Positions 1 to 8,254 of a stretch of DNA of 64,000 nucleotides are shown here, piece after piece. The DNA lies in the NCBI GenBank assembly GCA_963741565.1, contig CAVUIK010000016.1, positions 124,001-188,000 on the forward strand, in the 5' to 3' direction. How positions within the stretch are numbered: the first letter of the stretch is position 1; each line of letters begins with the position of its first letter. The translations under genes were made by a program, and so were the position numbers. The notes beneath the pieces were generated by a model. It searched no databases and had not been told where the DNA came from. It was given only the letters and a program-made list of their open reading frames with translations. This stretch comes from Ga0077555 sp963741565. GTDB lineage: Bacteria; Pseudomonadota; Alphaproteobacteria; Rhizobiales; Hyphomicrobiaceae.

Positions 1-102
1 GACATTGTAGGAAGCGGGGTGAGATTGTGGCGGGGAGCCGATTCCCGTCGCCAGGGTGGTTGTGCGTCCCTCGGGGGTTGGGGGGCGGTTCGAGGGGCAG
101 GC

Positions 103-2199
103 ATGCCAAAGACACTGATCATCGACGGCCAGACCCTCGAGGTCGAGGACGGCATCACGCTGCTGCAGGCGTGCGAGCAGGCCGGCGTCGATATTCCGCG
201 CTTCTGCTACCACGAGCGCCTGTCGATCGCGGGCAACTGCCGCATGTGCCTCGTCGAGGTCGTCGGCATGCCGAAGCCGCAGGCCTCCTGCGCGCTCGGC
301 GTCAATGATCTGCCGCCGAAACGCGACAACTCGCTGTGGGTGGTCAATACGCTGTCGCCGATGGTTAAGAAGGCCCGCGAGGGCGTGATGGAATTCCTGC
401 TGATCAACCATCCCCTGGATTGTCCGATCTGCGACCAGGGCGGCGAGTGCGACCTGCAGGACCAGTCGATGGCGTTCGGCGGCGGCGGCACGCGGTACGC
501 GCTCAACAAGCGCGCGGTCGAGGAAAAGCACCTGGGGCCGCTGATCAAGACGGCGATGACCCGCTGCATCCAGTGCACGCGCTGCGTCCGCTTCATGACC
601 GAGATTGCCGGCGTCGAGGAACTCGGCGCCATCGGCCGCGGCGAGGACATGGAGATCACGACCTACCTCGAAAAGGGGATGATGTCGGAGCTTTCGGCCA
701 ATGTCGTCGACCTCTGCCCGGTCGGCGCGCTGACGCATCGCCCGTCGGCGTTCAATGCGCGTCCCTGGGAAATGACGAAGACGGAATCGATCGACGTCAT
801 GGACGCGCTGGGCTCGGCAATCCGCGTCGACGTGCGCGGCCGCGAGGTGATGCGCATCCTGCCGCGCAACAACGATGCCGTGAACGAGGAGTGGATTTCC
901 GACAAGACGCGCCACGTCGCCGATGGCCTGCGCACGCAACGCCTCGACCGGCCCTATGTCCGCCGCAACGGCAAGTTGACGCCCGCGACCTGGGATGAGG
1001 CGCTGCAACTCGTGGCCGAAAAACTCAAGGCCGCGCAGCCGTCCCGCGTCGGTGCGATCGCCGGCGATTTGGCCGGTGCCGAGGAGATGTTCGCGCTGAA
1101 GGATTTGTTCGGCCGCATGGGGATCGCCAGCCTCGACGCCCGCCAGGATGGCGCCAAGCTCGACCCTGCGGATGGCCGTGCCGGCTACCTCTTCAATACC
1201 TCGGTCGAGGGCATCGAGCAGGCGGATGCTATCCTGCTGATCGGCGCCAATCCGCGGCTCGAATCTGCGGTGCTCAACGCCCGCATCCGCAAGCGCTGGC
1301 GCCAAGGCGGCTTGTCAGTTGCGGTGATCGGCGAGAAGGCCGATCTCGGCTACGCCTTCGACCACATCGGTCCGGGGCCCGCTGCACTCAAGGATGTGGC
1401 TGACGGGCGGCATGCCTTTGCCGGCGTCTTAAAGCAGGCCAAGCGCCCAATGGTCATCGTCGGCAGCGCCGCGATGGCGCGCGCTGACGGCGCCGGCGTG
1501 ATCGCGCTCGCCGCGCGCGTCGCCCAGGATGCAATGGCGGGCAAGGAACAGGGCTGGAACGCCTTCAACGTGTTGCACACCGCCGCCTCGCGTGTCGCCG
1601 CCCTCGATCTCGGCTTCGTGCCGGCGCTCGGTGGCCGCGATATCGCTGGCATGCTGAAGGGCGACATGGAGGTCGTCTATCTCCTCGGTGCCGACGAGAT
1701 TCGACATGGCGGCGCTGGGCTCCGGCGTTCGTCGTCTATCAAGGCAGCCACGGCGACGCAGGCGCCCATCGCGCCGATGTCATCCTGCCGGGCGCTGCCT
1801 ACACCGAAAAGAGCGCCACCTATGTCAATCTCGAGGGCCGCGCCCAGATGACGGCCAAGGCCGCGTTCCCGCCCGGCGACGCCAAGGAGGATTGGACGAT
1901 CCTCCGGGCGCTGTCGGCCAAAGCCGGCGAGACGCTGCCCTACGATACGGTCGCTGGGCTCCGCGCCGCGATGTACAAGGCCACGCCAGCGCTCGCCCGC
2001 CTCGAAGCGGTCGAGCCGGCCGGTAGCGGGCGCGATCGAAAAGCTCGCGGCGCGCACGGCTCCGGTCGGCGCCGATGCATTCGCGGCCCCGATCAAGGAC
2101 TACTACTTGACCAATCCGATCGCGCGCGCCTCCGGCGTCATGGCCGAGCTCAGCGCGATCAAGGCGGGCCAGAGCGGCGCACGCGCGGCGGCGGAATAG
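103..2199 (+). CDS. nuoG: NADH-quinone oxidoreductase subunit G (three +1 frameshifts)
   Basis: Iron-sulfur subunit of the peripheral arm of complex I, passing electrons from NADH towards quinone. The N-terminus has the [2Fe-2S] ferredoxin domain (Cys35, Cys46, Cys49 and a fourth near residue 64), then a 4Fe-4S motif CPICDQGGEC and the pair CIQCTRC / CPVGAL, followed by a molybdopterin-oxidoreductase-like domain. The ATG at 103 follows GAGGGG and gives the family N-terminus MPKTLIIDG; an in-frame GTG at 19 only adds a non-conserved leader. The reading frame shifts by +1 near 1700, 1727 and 2021; correcting these restores about 698 residues, the normal length, ending at TAG 2197-2199. Each extra base lies beside an identical one, which suggests sequencing over-calls. 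nuoH begins 11 bp downstream. Confidence 0.95.
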
Positions 2200-2210
2200 G
2201 GGGCCGCACC

Positions 2211-3290
2211 ATGATGGCATCGTTGCAGGCATTCTGGGACACCTGGGGCAGCTCCCTTCTGTGGTTCGGTTGGATCGCGGGCGCGAGCGTTCTGCTGCTG
2301 ACCATTCTTCTGATCCTCGTCGCGTTCCTCATCCTGTTCGACCGCAAGGTGTGGGCAGCGGTTCAGCTGCGCCGGGGGCCCAACGTCGTCGGGCCATTCG
2401 GCCTGCTGCAATCGTTCGCCGACCTTTTGAAGTTCGTGCTGAAGGAGCCGATCATCCCGGCGGGCGCCGACAAGGGCGTGTTCCTGCTCGCCCCTCTGGT
2501 CACCGCCGTGCTGGCGTTGGCGGCCTGGGCCGTGATCCCCGTCTCCGAGAACAGCCTCGGCAAGTGGGTGATCTCCGACCTCAACGTCGGCATTCTCTAC
2601 ATTTTCGCGATCTCGTCGCTCGGTGTCTACGGCGTCATCATGGGCGGCTGGGCCTCGAACTCGAAGTATCCGTTCCTGGGCGCGTTGCGCTCCGCCGCCC
2701 AGATGGTCTCCTACGAGGTCTCGATCGGCTTTGTGATCATCACCGTGCTGCTCTGTGTCGGCTCGCTCAACATGAGCGATATCGTCAACGCTCAGAAGAC
2801 CGGCATCGGCACGCGCCTCGGCCTCACCCAGTCGCTGCTCGACTGGCACTGGCTGGCGTTGTTCCCGATGTTCGTGGTGTTCTTCATCTCGGCGCTGGCC
2901 GAGACCAACCGCCCACCCTTCGATCTGCCCGAAGCGGAGTCCGAGCTCGTCGCCGGGTTCATGGTGGAATATTCATCGACGCCCTACCTGCTGTTCATGC
3001 TCGGCGAGTACGTGGCGATCGTCACCATGTGTGCGCTGATGACGATCCTGTTCCTCGGCGGCTGGCTGCCGCCGCTCGATGTCGCACCGCTGAACTGGGT
3101 GCCGGGGCCGATCTGGTTCCTGGCCAAGATCACGTTCGTCTTCTTCATGTTCGCGATGGTGAAGGCGATCGTGCCGCGCTACCGCTACGACCAGCTGATG
3201 CGGCTCGGCTGGAAGGTGTTTCTGCCGCTGTCGCTGCTGATGGTCGTCGCCGTCGCCGGCTGGCTGCAATACGGGCCGTGGTCGCAATGA
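2211..3290 (+). CDS. nuoH: NADH-quinone oxidoreductase subunit H
   Basis: Membrane subunit of complex I (359 aa) at the junction of peripheral and membrane arms; it forms much of the quinone-binding chamber. The sequence is almost entirely hydrophobic helices and contains the conserved quinone-site loop with ETNRPPFDLPEAESELVAGF, typical of NuoH/ND1. The start ATG at 2211 is followed directly by a second ATG; the first gives the usual length. The stop overlaps the start of the next small ORF (ATGA at 3287-3290), implying translational coupling. Confidence 0.97.
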   Translation: MMASLQAFWDTWGSSLLWFGWIAGASVLLLTILLILVAFLILFDRKVWAAVQLRRGPNVVGPFGLLQSFADLLKFVLKEPIIPAGADKGVFLLAPLVTAVLALAAWAVIPVSENSLGKWVISDLNVGILYIFAISSLGVYGVIMGGWASNSKYPFLGALRSAAQMVSYEVSIGFVIITVLLCVGSLNMSDIVNAQKTGIGTRLGLTQSLLDWHWLALFPMFVVFFISALAETNRPPFDLPEAESELVAGFMVEYSSTPYLLFMLGEYVAIVTMCALMTILFLGGWLPPLDVAPLNWVPGPIWFLAKITFVFFMFAMVKAIVPRYRYDQLMRLGWKVFLPLSLLMVVAVAGWLQYGPWSQ

Positions 3291-3469
3291 ACAGGTTCGA
3301 CTATCCAACCACGCTCGCGATCATCGGCGCCCTGTTCGTGGTGATGTCGATGGTCTCGATTGTGCATGGCCGGGACCTGAAACGGCGCATTGGCGCGAAC
3401 GTGGTCGTCGCGGCGCTTCTGGCGTTCGCGGCGTCGGTGGTCTTTGCTGCCGCGGGGGTGATGCGGTGA
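3287..3469 (+). CDS. small two-helix membrane protein within the nuo operon
   Basis: A 60-residue ORF whose ATG overlaps the nuoH stop. It shows two predicted membrane segments (about residues 9-25 and 37-57) separated by a short basic loop containing HGRDLKRR. I do not recognise a family. The coupling to nuoH and third-position GC like the neighbours argue that it is translated. It could be an accessory or assembly factor for complex I, or a passenger in the operon; that is inference from position only. Confidence 0.6.
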   Translation: MNRFDYPTTLAIIGALFVVMSMVSIVHGRDLKRRIGANVVVAALLAFAASVVFAAAGVMR

Positions 3470-3502
3470 CGGACTGGAGCAACGCGATCTCGGTGATGTG
3501 GC

Positions 3503-3685
3503 ATGGATCCAAACAAGGCGTTAGGGCTGGCGTTTCTGCTGACGGCCGCAGCGAACTTTGCGGTGATGCGGTATCTGGGCGACAAGCTGCCGCCGGTCTC
3601 GCGGGTGTCGCTGCCGATGTTCGGCATCATCTTCGGTCTGCTCGGTCTCGCGGCCCTGTTGGGCATCGCGAAGCTGGTGCAGTAA
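3503..3685 (+). CDS. small two-helix membrane protein within the nuo operon
   Basis: A 60-residue ORF 33 bp after the preceding small gene. It begins MDPNKALGLAFLLTAAANF and has two hydrophobic stretches (about residues 6-22 and 38-58) joined by a loop with DKLPPVSR. No family is recognised and the ribosome binding site is weak. Two other frames are open through this stretch, but only this one gives a coherent membrane-protein composition. Its role is unknown; it lies between nuoH and nuoI. Confidence 0.5.
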   Translation: MDPNKALGLAFLLTAAANFAVMRYLGDKLPPVSRVSLPMFGIIFGLLGLAALLGIAKLVQ

Positions 3686-3700
3686 AGGAGGGGTTCTGTC

Positions 3701-3868
3701 ATGGCCGGTGCCATTGGACTGGTGGTTGGCATTCTGATCGGGATCGGCGTCTATCGCTGGATGCTCGCGACGGGTGGTCCGGCGGAGACGATCGGCAAGG
3801 CGGTCTTGATCGCGGGGCCGATTGTAGGCGTCTTGGCCGGATGGCTGATCGCCGGTTTGGCACGATGA
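3701..3868 (+). CDS. small glycine-rich membrane protein within the nuo operon
   Basis: A 55-residue ORF, beginning MAGAIGLVVGILIGIGVYRW and ending near GWLIAGLAR, with two hydrophobic helices. It is preceded by a strong ribosome binding site (AAAGGAGGGG at 3684-3693), better than those of its small neighbours. The family is not recognised. The gene sits 19 bp before nuoI, so it should be co-transcribed with complex I genes. Confidence 0.6.
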   Translation: MAGAIGLVVGILIGIGVYRWMLATGGPAETIGKAVLIAGPIVGVLAGWLIAGLAR

Positions 3869-3887
3869 TGGGGAGTGGGGCCGCACA

Positions 3888-4376
3888 ATGAGCATCGCAA
3901 CCGGCATCAAGTCGCTGTTCCTGGCGGAGTTCGTCTCGGCCTTCTGGCTGGCGATGAAGTATTTCTTCCGCCCGAAGCTGACGCTGAACTACCCGTTCGA
4001 GAAGGGGCCCATCTCGCCCCGCTTCCGCGGCGAGCATGCGCTGCGTCGCTATCCCAATGGCGAAGAACGCTGCATTGCCTGCAAGCTCTGCGAGGCAATC
4101 TGCCCGGCGCAGGCGATCACCATCGAAGCGGGCCCCCGCCGCAACGACGGCACGCGCCGCACCACTCGTTACGACATCGACATGGTGAAGTGCATCTACT
4201 GCGGCCTCTGCCAGGAGGCCTGTCCGGTGGATGCGATCGTCGAGGGACCGAACTTCGAGTTTGCCACCGAGACGCGGGAGGAACTCTACTATTCGAAAGA
4301 GCGGTTGCTCGCCAATGGCGACCGCTGGGAACGTGAGATCGCCAAGAACCTCGCCCTCGACGCGCCGTACCGGTAA
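3888..4376 (+). CDS. nuoI: NADH-quinone oxidoreductase subunit I
   Basis: 162-residue ferredoxin-like subunit that carries clusters N6a and N6b at the foot of the peripheral arm. Two 4Fe-4S motifs are visible: CIACKLCEAICP (about residues 62-73) and CIYCGLCQEACP (about 101-112). An amphipathic N-terminal segment, as in alphaproteobacterial and mitochondrial TYKY proteins, precedes them. Length is normal and the frame is intact. ATG 3888 follows a purine-rich GGGGAGTGGGG. Confidence 0.97.
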   Translation: MSIATGIKSLFLAEFVSAFWLAMKYFFRPKLTLNYPFEKGPISPRFRGEHALRRYPNGEERCIACKLCEAICPAQAITIEAGPRRNDGTRRTTRYDIDMVKCIYCGLCQEACPVDAIVEGPNFEFATETREELYYSKERLLANGDRWEREIAKNLALDAPYR

Positions 4377-4380
4377 GCGG

Positions 4381-4520
4381 TGTCATCCTCGGGCTTGTCC
4401 CGAGGACCCATGGTGCCGCAAGGGGGAAGCAGAAAGTGCGAGACGGGGCGATGCAGCAGTCCCGACGTATCGCTCGAGCGAACTGAGAATTGGGTCCTCG
4501 GGACAAGCCCGAGGATGACA
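4381..4520. repeat. inverted pair of 30-bp palindromic repeat units
   Basis: Positions 4381-4410 and 4491-4520 are exact reverse complements of each other (30 bp) and are separated by 80 bp. Each unit is itself a hairpin: CCTCGGG (4387-4393), a 5-nt loop and CCCGAGG (4399-4405). A related unit occurs at 20586-20615. The arrangement resembles RIME-like intergenic palindromic elements of Rhizobiales. The element lies between nuoI and nuoJ, so it would be transcribed and fold in the nuo mRNA. Confidence 0.8.
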
Positions 4521-4594
4521 CGTTGATAGGTTGTGGCTTAAGCACGCGAAGCAATGGCGTCTGGCTTCAGCCTGACACCGGGAAGTTGGACACG

Positions 4595-5248
4595 ATGACA
4601 CTCGCCGACGCCTTCTTCTACCTGTTCGCGATCACGACGGTCGCCGCCGCCGTGATGGTGATCACGGCGCGAAACCCCGTTCACGCGGTGCTCTGGCTGA
4701 TCCTGGCGTTCTTCAATGCGGCCGGCCTCTTCGTGCTGCTGGGCGCCGAGTTCCTGGCGATGATCCTGATCGTCGTCTATGTCGGCGCGGTCGCCGTGCT
4801 GTTCCTGTTCGTCGTCATGATGCTCGACGTCGATTTCGCGGAATTGCGCGCCGGCTTCATCAAGAACGCGCCGCTGGGTGCGACGGTCGGGCTCATCCTG
4901 TTGGCCGAGCTGCTGATGGTGGTGTTCGTGCGATTTACCGGCGCCGCAAAGCCAGCCGCTGGATTGGCGGCAGCGCCGACGCCCGGCTCCGGAATTTCGA
5001 ACACGGAAGCACTTGGCCGCCTCCTCTATCGCGACCCCTACGTCTACTACTTCGAGGCCGCGGGTCTGATCCTGCTGGTCGCGATGATCGGCGCTATCGT
5101 GTTGACGCTGCGCCACAAGGAAGGTGTCAAACGCCAGTCGATCTCGGCGCAGAACGCACGCACGAAGGCCGCCGCCATGGAGGTCGTGAAGGTGCCGTCC
5201 GGCGGCTACACGATCCCCGAGAAGGTCAGCGCCAAGGGGCAGGGGTAA
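4595..5248 (+). CDS. nuoJ: NADH-quinone oxidoreductase subunit J
   Basis: 217-residue ND6-type membrane subunit of complex I. It starts MTLADAFFYLFAITTVAAAV and has about five transmembrane helices, including the conserved helix with VVYVGAVAVLFLFVVMML, which holds the pi-bulge region of NuoJ. A hydrophilic C-terminal tail of about 40 residues follows the last helix. The ATG at 4595 was chosen over an in-frame upstream extension because it matches the family N-terminus and the upstream stretch is repeat DNA. Confidence 0.95.
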   Translation: MTLADAFFYLFAITTVAAAVMVITARNPVHAVLWLILAFFNAAGLFVLLGAEFLAMILIVVYVGAVAVLFLFVVMMLDVDFAELRAGFIKNAPLGATVGLILLAELLMVVFVRFTGAAKPAAGLAAAPTPGSGISNTEALGRLLYRDPYVYYFEAAGLILLVAMIGAIVLTLRHKEGVKRQSISAQNARTKAAAMEVVKVPSGGYTIPEKVSAKGQG

Positions 5249-5270
5249 CGCGTGGGGAGTACGTCGACCA

Positions 5271-5429
5271 ATGCGCCCGCAGTTGCTCCTGGCACTGTCG
5301 TTGACCAGCTGGATTGCGCTGTTCGCGTATCTCTGGCGGGTCGCCGGATTGTCTGTGTTCAAGGCGTTTGTGTTTGCGGCGCCGTTGGGGGGCTACCTTT
5401 TGGCGTCTTGGGCGATGGTTGGGAAATAG
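5271..5429 (+). CDS. small membrane protein within the nuo operon
   Basis: A 52-residue ORF beginning MRPQLLLALSLTSWIALFAY with two hydrophobic segments and ending MVGK. It sits between nuoJ and another small ORF, 9 bp upstream of the latter. No family is recognised. Another frame is open across the same region but gives an arginine-rich, low-complexity product, so this frame is preferred. The spacing suggests it belongs to the operon. Confidence 0.5.
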   Translation: MRPQLLLALSLTSWIALFAYLWRVAGLSVFKAFVFAAPLGGYLLASWAMVGK

Positions 5430-5438
5430 GGACTCGCG

Positions 5439-5657
5439 ATGTCGAACAAGGAAACCGAGATTCCCGAGGAACTTTACCAGAAGGACTTCGGCGGCGAGGA
5501 GATCCAGAATGCGCTGGCCGATCGTCGCCGGGAGAGCGCGAACAAGCTCGCCGCCGGTGGCATCGTGGCGCTTATCGTGCTTCCGGCCTTGCTGATCGCG
5601 GTTGCCGCCTTCGGCGCGGCCTATGCGATGTGCGCCTGGGGCGGGATCTGCCTGTGA
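5439..5657 (+). CDS. small single-helix membrane protein within the nuo operon
   Basis: A 72-residue protein: a charged N-terminal half (residues 1-36, rich in E, K and R), one long hydrophobic helix (about 38-63) and a short cysteine-containing tail CAWGGICL. This architecture, a soluble head plus one helix, is what one expects of an accessory or assembly factor, but no family is recognised. It lies 28 bp upstream of nuoK. Confidence 0.6.
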   Translation: MSNKETEIPEELYQKDFGGEEIQNALADRRRESANKLAAGGIVALIVLPALLIAVAAFGAAYAMCAWGGICL

Positions 5658-5685
5658 TGATACCGGCCTTCGAAGGAGCCCCCGC

Positions 5686-5994
5686 ATGACCGTCGGCCTC
5701 GCCCATTATCTCGCCGTTGCCGCGTGCCTGTTCACGATCGGCATCTTCGGCATCTTCCTCAACCGCAAGAACGTCATCGTCATCCTGATGTCGATCGAGC
5801 TGATGCTGCTCGCGGTCAACATCAACCTGGTCGCGTTTTCGAGCTTCATGGGCGACCTCGTCGGACAGATCTTCGCGCTGTTCGTCCTGACGGTCGCCGC
5901 CGGCGAAGCCGCGATCGGCCTCGCCATCGTCGTCGTCTACTTCCGCAACCGCGGCACCATCGCCGTCGAAGACATCAACATGATGAAGGGGTGA
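5686..5994 (+). CDS. nuoK: NADH-quinone oxidoreductase subunit K
   Basis: 102-residue ND4L-type subunit with three transmembrane helices. The conserved membrane glutamate of helix 2 is visible in LMSIELMLLAVNINLVAF, and the second conserved glutamate in VAAGEAAIGLAIVV; both are part of the proton pathway in this family. The ATG at 5686 follows GAAGGAG. The length and ending (NMMKG) are typical of alphaproteobacteria. Confidence 0.97.
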   Translation: MTVGLAHYLAVAACLFTIGIFGIFLNRKNVIVILMSIELMLLAVNINLVAFSSFMGDLVGQIFALFVLTVAAGEAAIGLAIVVVYFRNRGTIAVEDINMMKG

Positions 5995-6052
5995 TGCACG
6001 TGAGACCGGATTGCACCGATCGCAGCCTCATTAGCCTCTCCTCCTGGGGAGA

Positions 6053-6100
6053 GACCGGCCTGCATCGACGTCGAGCCATCGACGTCGATGCAGGCCGGTC
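6053..6100. repeat. perfect 22-bp inverted repeat (hairpin) between nuoK and nuoL
   Basis: Arms 6053-6074 and 6079-6100 are exact reverse complements (22 bp each) around a 4-nt loop GCCA. Each arm contains CATCGACGTCGA-type sequence. Flanks hold weaker GC-rich inverted repeats (for example CTCCCC/GGGGAG near 6155-6170). Transcribed RNA would form a very stable hairpin within the nuo transcript, without a U tract, so it could be an RNA-processing or attenuation element or a dispersed palindromic repeat. Confidence 0.85.
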
Positions 6101-6217
6101 GATGGGGCTGGCGGCCTGGTTCGGTGTCGCTGTAGGCCCCCACATCCCAACCCGCTCCCCAAGGGGAGCGGGGGCAGCGCTTGCCGCTGCTGACACCCGC
6201 GAGCGCGAGCGAGCCCA

Positions 6218-8254
6218 ATGATCTACACCGCCATCGTCTTCCTGCCCATTCTCGGCGCGCTGATCGCGGGCTTCTTCGGCCGCATCATCGGTGACCGGGC
6301 CGTCCGAGATCATCACGACCGCGTGTCCTGATGATCGCGGCCGTTCTTTCGTGGGTGGTCTTCTATAACGTCGGCATCGGTCACGCGACCGACAAGGTCA
6401 AGTTGATGAGTTGGGTCGTCTCCGGCGACCTCGACGTCTCCTGGGGCATCCGCGTCGATACGTTGACCGCCGTCATGCTGGTCGTCGTCAACACGGTCTC
6501 CGCGCTCGTCCACCTCTATTCGATCGGCTACATGGCCGAGGACGACAGCCGCCCGCGCTTCTTCGCCTACCTGTCGCTGTTCACGTTCGCGATGCTGATG
6601 CTGGTCACCAGCGACAACTTCCTGCAGCTGTTCTTCGGCTGGGAGGGCGTCGGCCTCGCCTCCTATTTGCTGATCGGCTTCTGGTATCACAAGCCCGAGG
6701 CCAACGCCGCCGCCATCAAGGCCTTCGTCGTCAACCGCGTCGGCGACTTCGGTTTCGCGCTTGGCATCTTCGGCATCTTCGCGATTTTTCAGTCGATCAG
6801 CTTCGATACCGTCTTCCAGGCGGCGCCCGCCATGGCCGGCAAGACGATGAATTTCCTCGGCTACGACGTCGATATCATGACGTGCCTCTGCCTGCTGCTG
6901 TTCCTGGGCGCGATGGGCAAGTCGGCACAGTTCCTGCTGCACACCTGGTTGCCGGACGCCATGGAGGGGCCGACGCCGGTGTCGGCGCTGATCCATGCCG
7001 CGACCATGGTGACGGCCGGCGTGTTCATGGTGGCGCGTCTGTCGCCGCTGTTCGAGCTGGCGCCGGTTGCTCTGCAAGTGGTCACCGCGGTCGGCTGCAT
7101 CACTGCGGTCTTTGCCGCGACCGTTGGCCTCGTCCAGAACGACATCAAGCGCGTCATCGCCTATTCGACGTGCTCACAGCTCGGTTACATGTTCGCGGCC
7201 TGCGGATTGGGCGCCTATACCGCCGGGATCTTCCATCTCTTCACGCACGCCTTCTTCAAGGCGCTGCTGTTCCTCGGCGCCGGCTCGGTGATCCACGCGA
7301 TGCACCACGAGCAGGACATGCGGAACATGGGCGGTCTCAAAGACAAGATTCCCGTCACCTATTGGATGATGGTGATCGGCACGCTGGCGCTGACCGGCGT
7401 CGGCATCCCGCATATCGCGGGGTTTGCCGGCTTCCATTCCAAGGACGCCATCATCGAGGCGGCGTACGCCGGCCACACGCTCAACAACTATGCGTTCTGG
7501 ATGCTGGTCGCCGCCGCCTTCATGACGTCGTTCTACTCCTGGCGCCTGATCTTCATGACCTTCCACCAATCGCCCCGCTGGGGCCATGGCGCCCACGCAC
7601 GCGCATGATCACAAGCATGACGATCACGCCCACGGCGACGCGCACCACCACGAGCCGCATGAGAGCCCGCTGGTCATGCTCATTCCGCTGGCGCTGCTTG
7701 CGCTTGGCGCGGTGATCGCGGGCTTCGCCTTCTCCAAGCTCTTCATCGGCACGATCGAAGGCAAGGTCGCCGCCGGCGCTATCGACCCCTACAAGGCGTT
7801 CTGGGGCAAGGCGATCTTCGAGGGCCCGCAGAACCATATCCTGCACGACCTGCACAAGGTTCCGGGCTGGGTCGGCTGGGCGCCGACCATCGCCATGCTG
7901 TCGGGTCTCGCGCTGGCCTATCTCTACTACATCGTCAGCCCGGGACTGCCGGCTGCGACCGCCAAGGCGTTCCGCCCGCTCTACCTGTTCTTCCTCAACA
8001 AGTGGTACTTCGACGAGCTCTACGATTGGTTGTTCGTGCGTCCGGCCAACGCCATCGGCCGCTTTTTCTGGAAGCGCGGCGACGGCACGGTCATCGATGG
8101 CACCATCGACGGCACGGCGGCCGGCGTCGGCCGCGTCACGGAACGCGTGGTTAAACTGCAGACCGGCTACATCTACCACTACGCCTTTGCCATGCTGATG
8201 GGTCTCGCTGCGATCATCACCTGGTTCATGCTCGGCTTCGGAGGCGTGCGATGA
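6218..8254 (+). CDS. nuoL: NADH-quinone oxidoreductase subunit L (three frameshifts)
   Basis: Largest antiporter-like proton-pumping subunit of complex I (ND5), about 678 residues once corrected. It starts MIYTAIVFLPILGALIAGFF at 6218; +1 shifts near 6301 and 6327 lead into the long central part, which carries the conserved FFGWEGVGLASYLLIGFW and LLHTWLPDAMEGPTPVSALI motifs. A further +1 shift near 7590, in a histidine-rich loop (HDHKHDDHAHG), leads to the C-terminal part with the long lateral helix and final membrane anchor. The end overlaps nuoM by ATGA. Confidence 0.93.

Noticed and set aside
1688..2199. Separate small genes after a truncated nuoG
   Set aside because: The pieces join into one normal NuoG C-terminus when three single extra bases are removed.
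3466..3891. 141-codon open frame starting with a GTG that overlaps the preceding stop
   Set aside because: It covers two better small ORFs in another frame, and its product is rich in R, G and D with no membrane or fold pattern.
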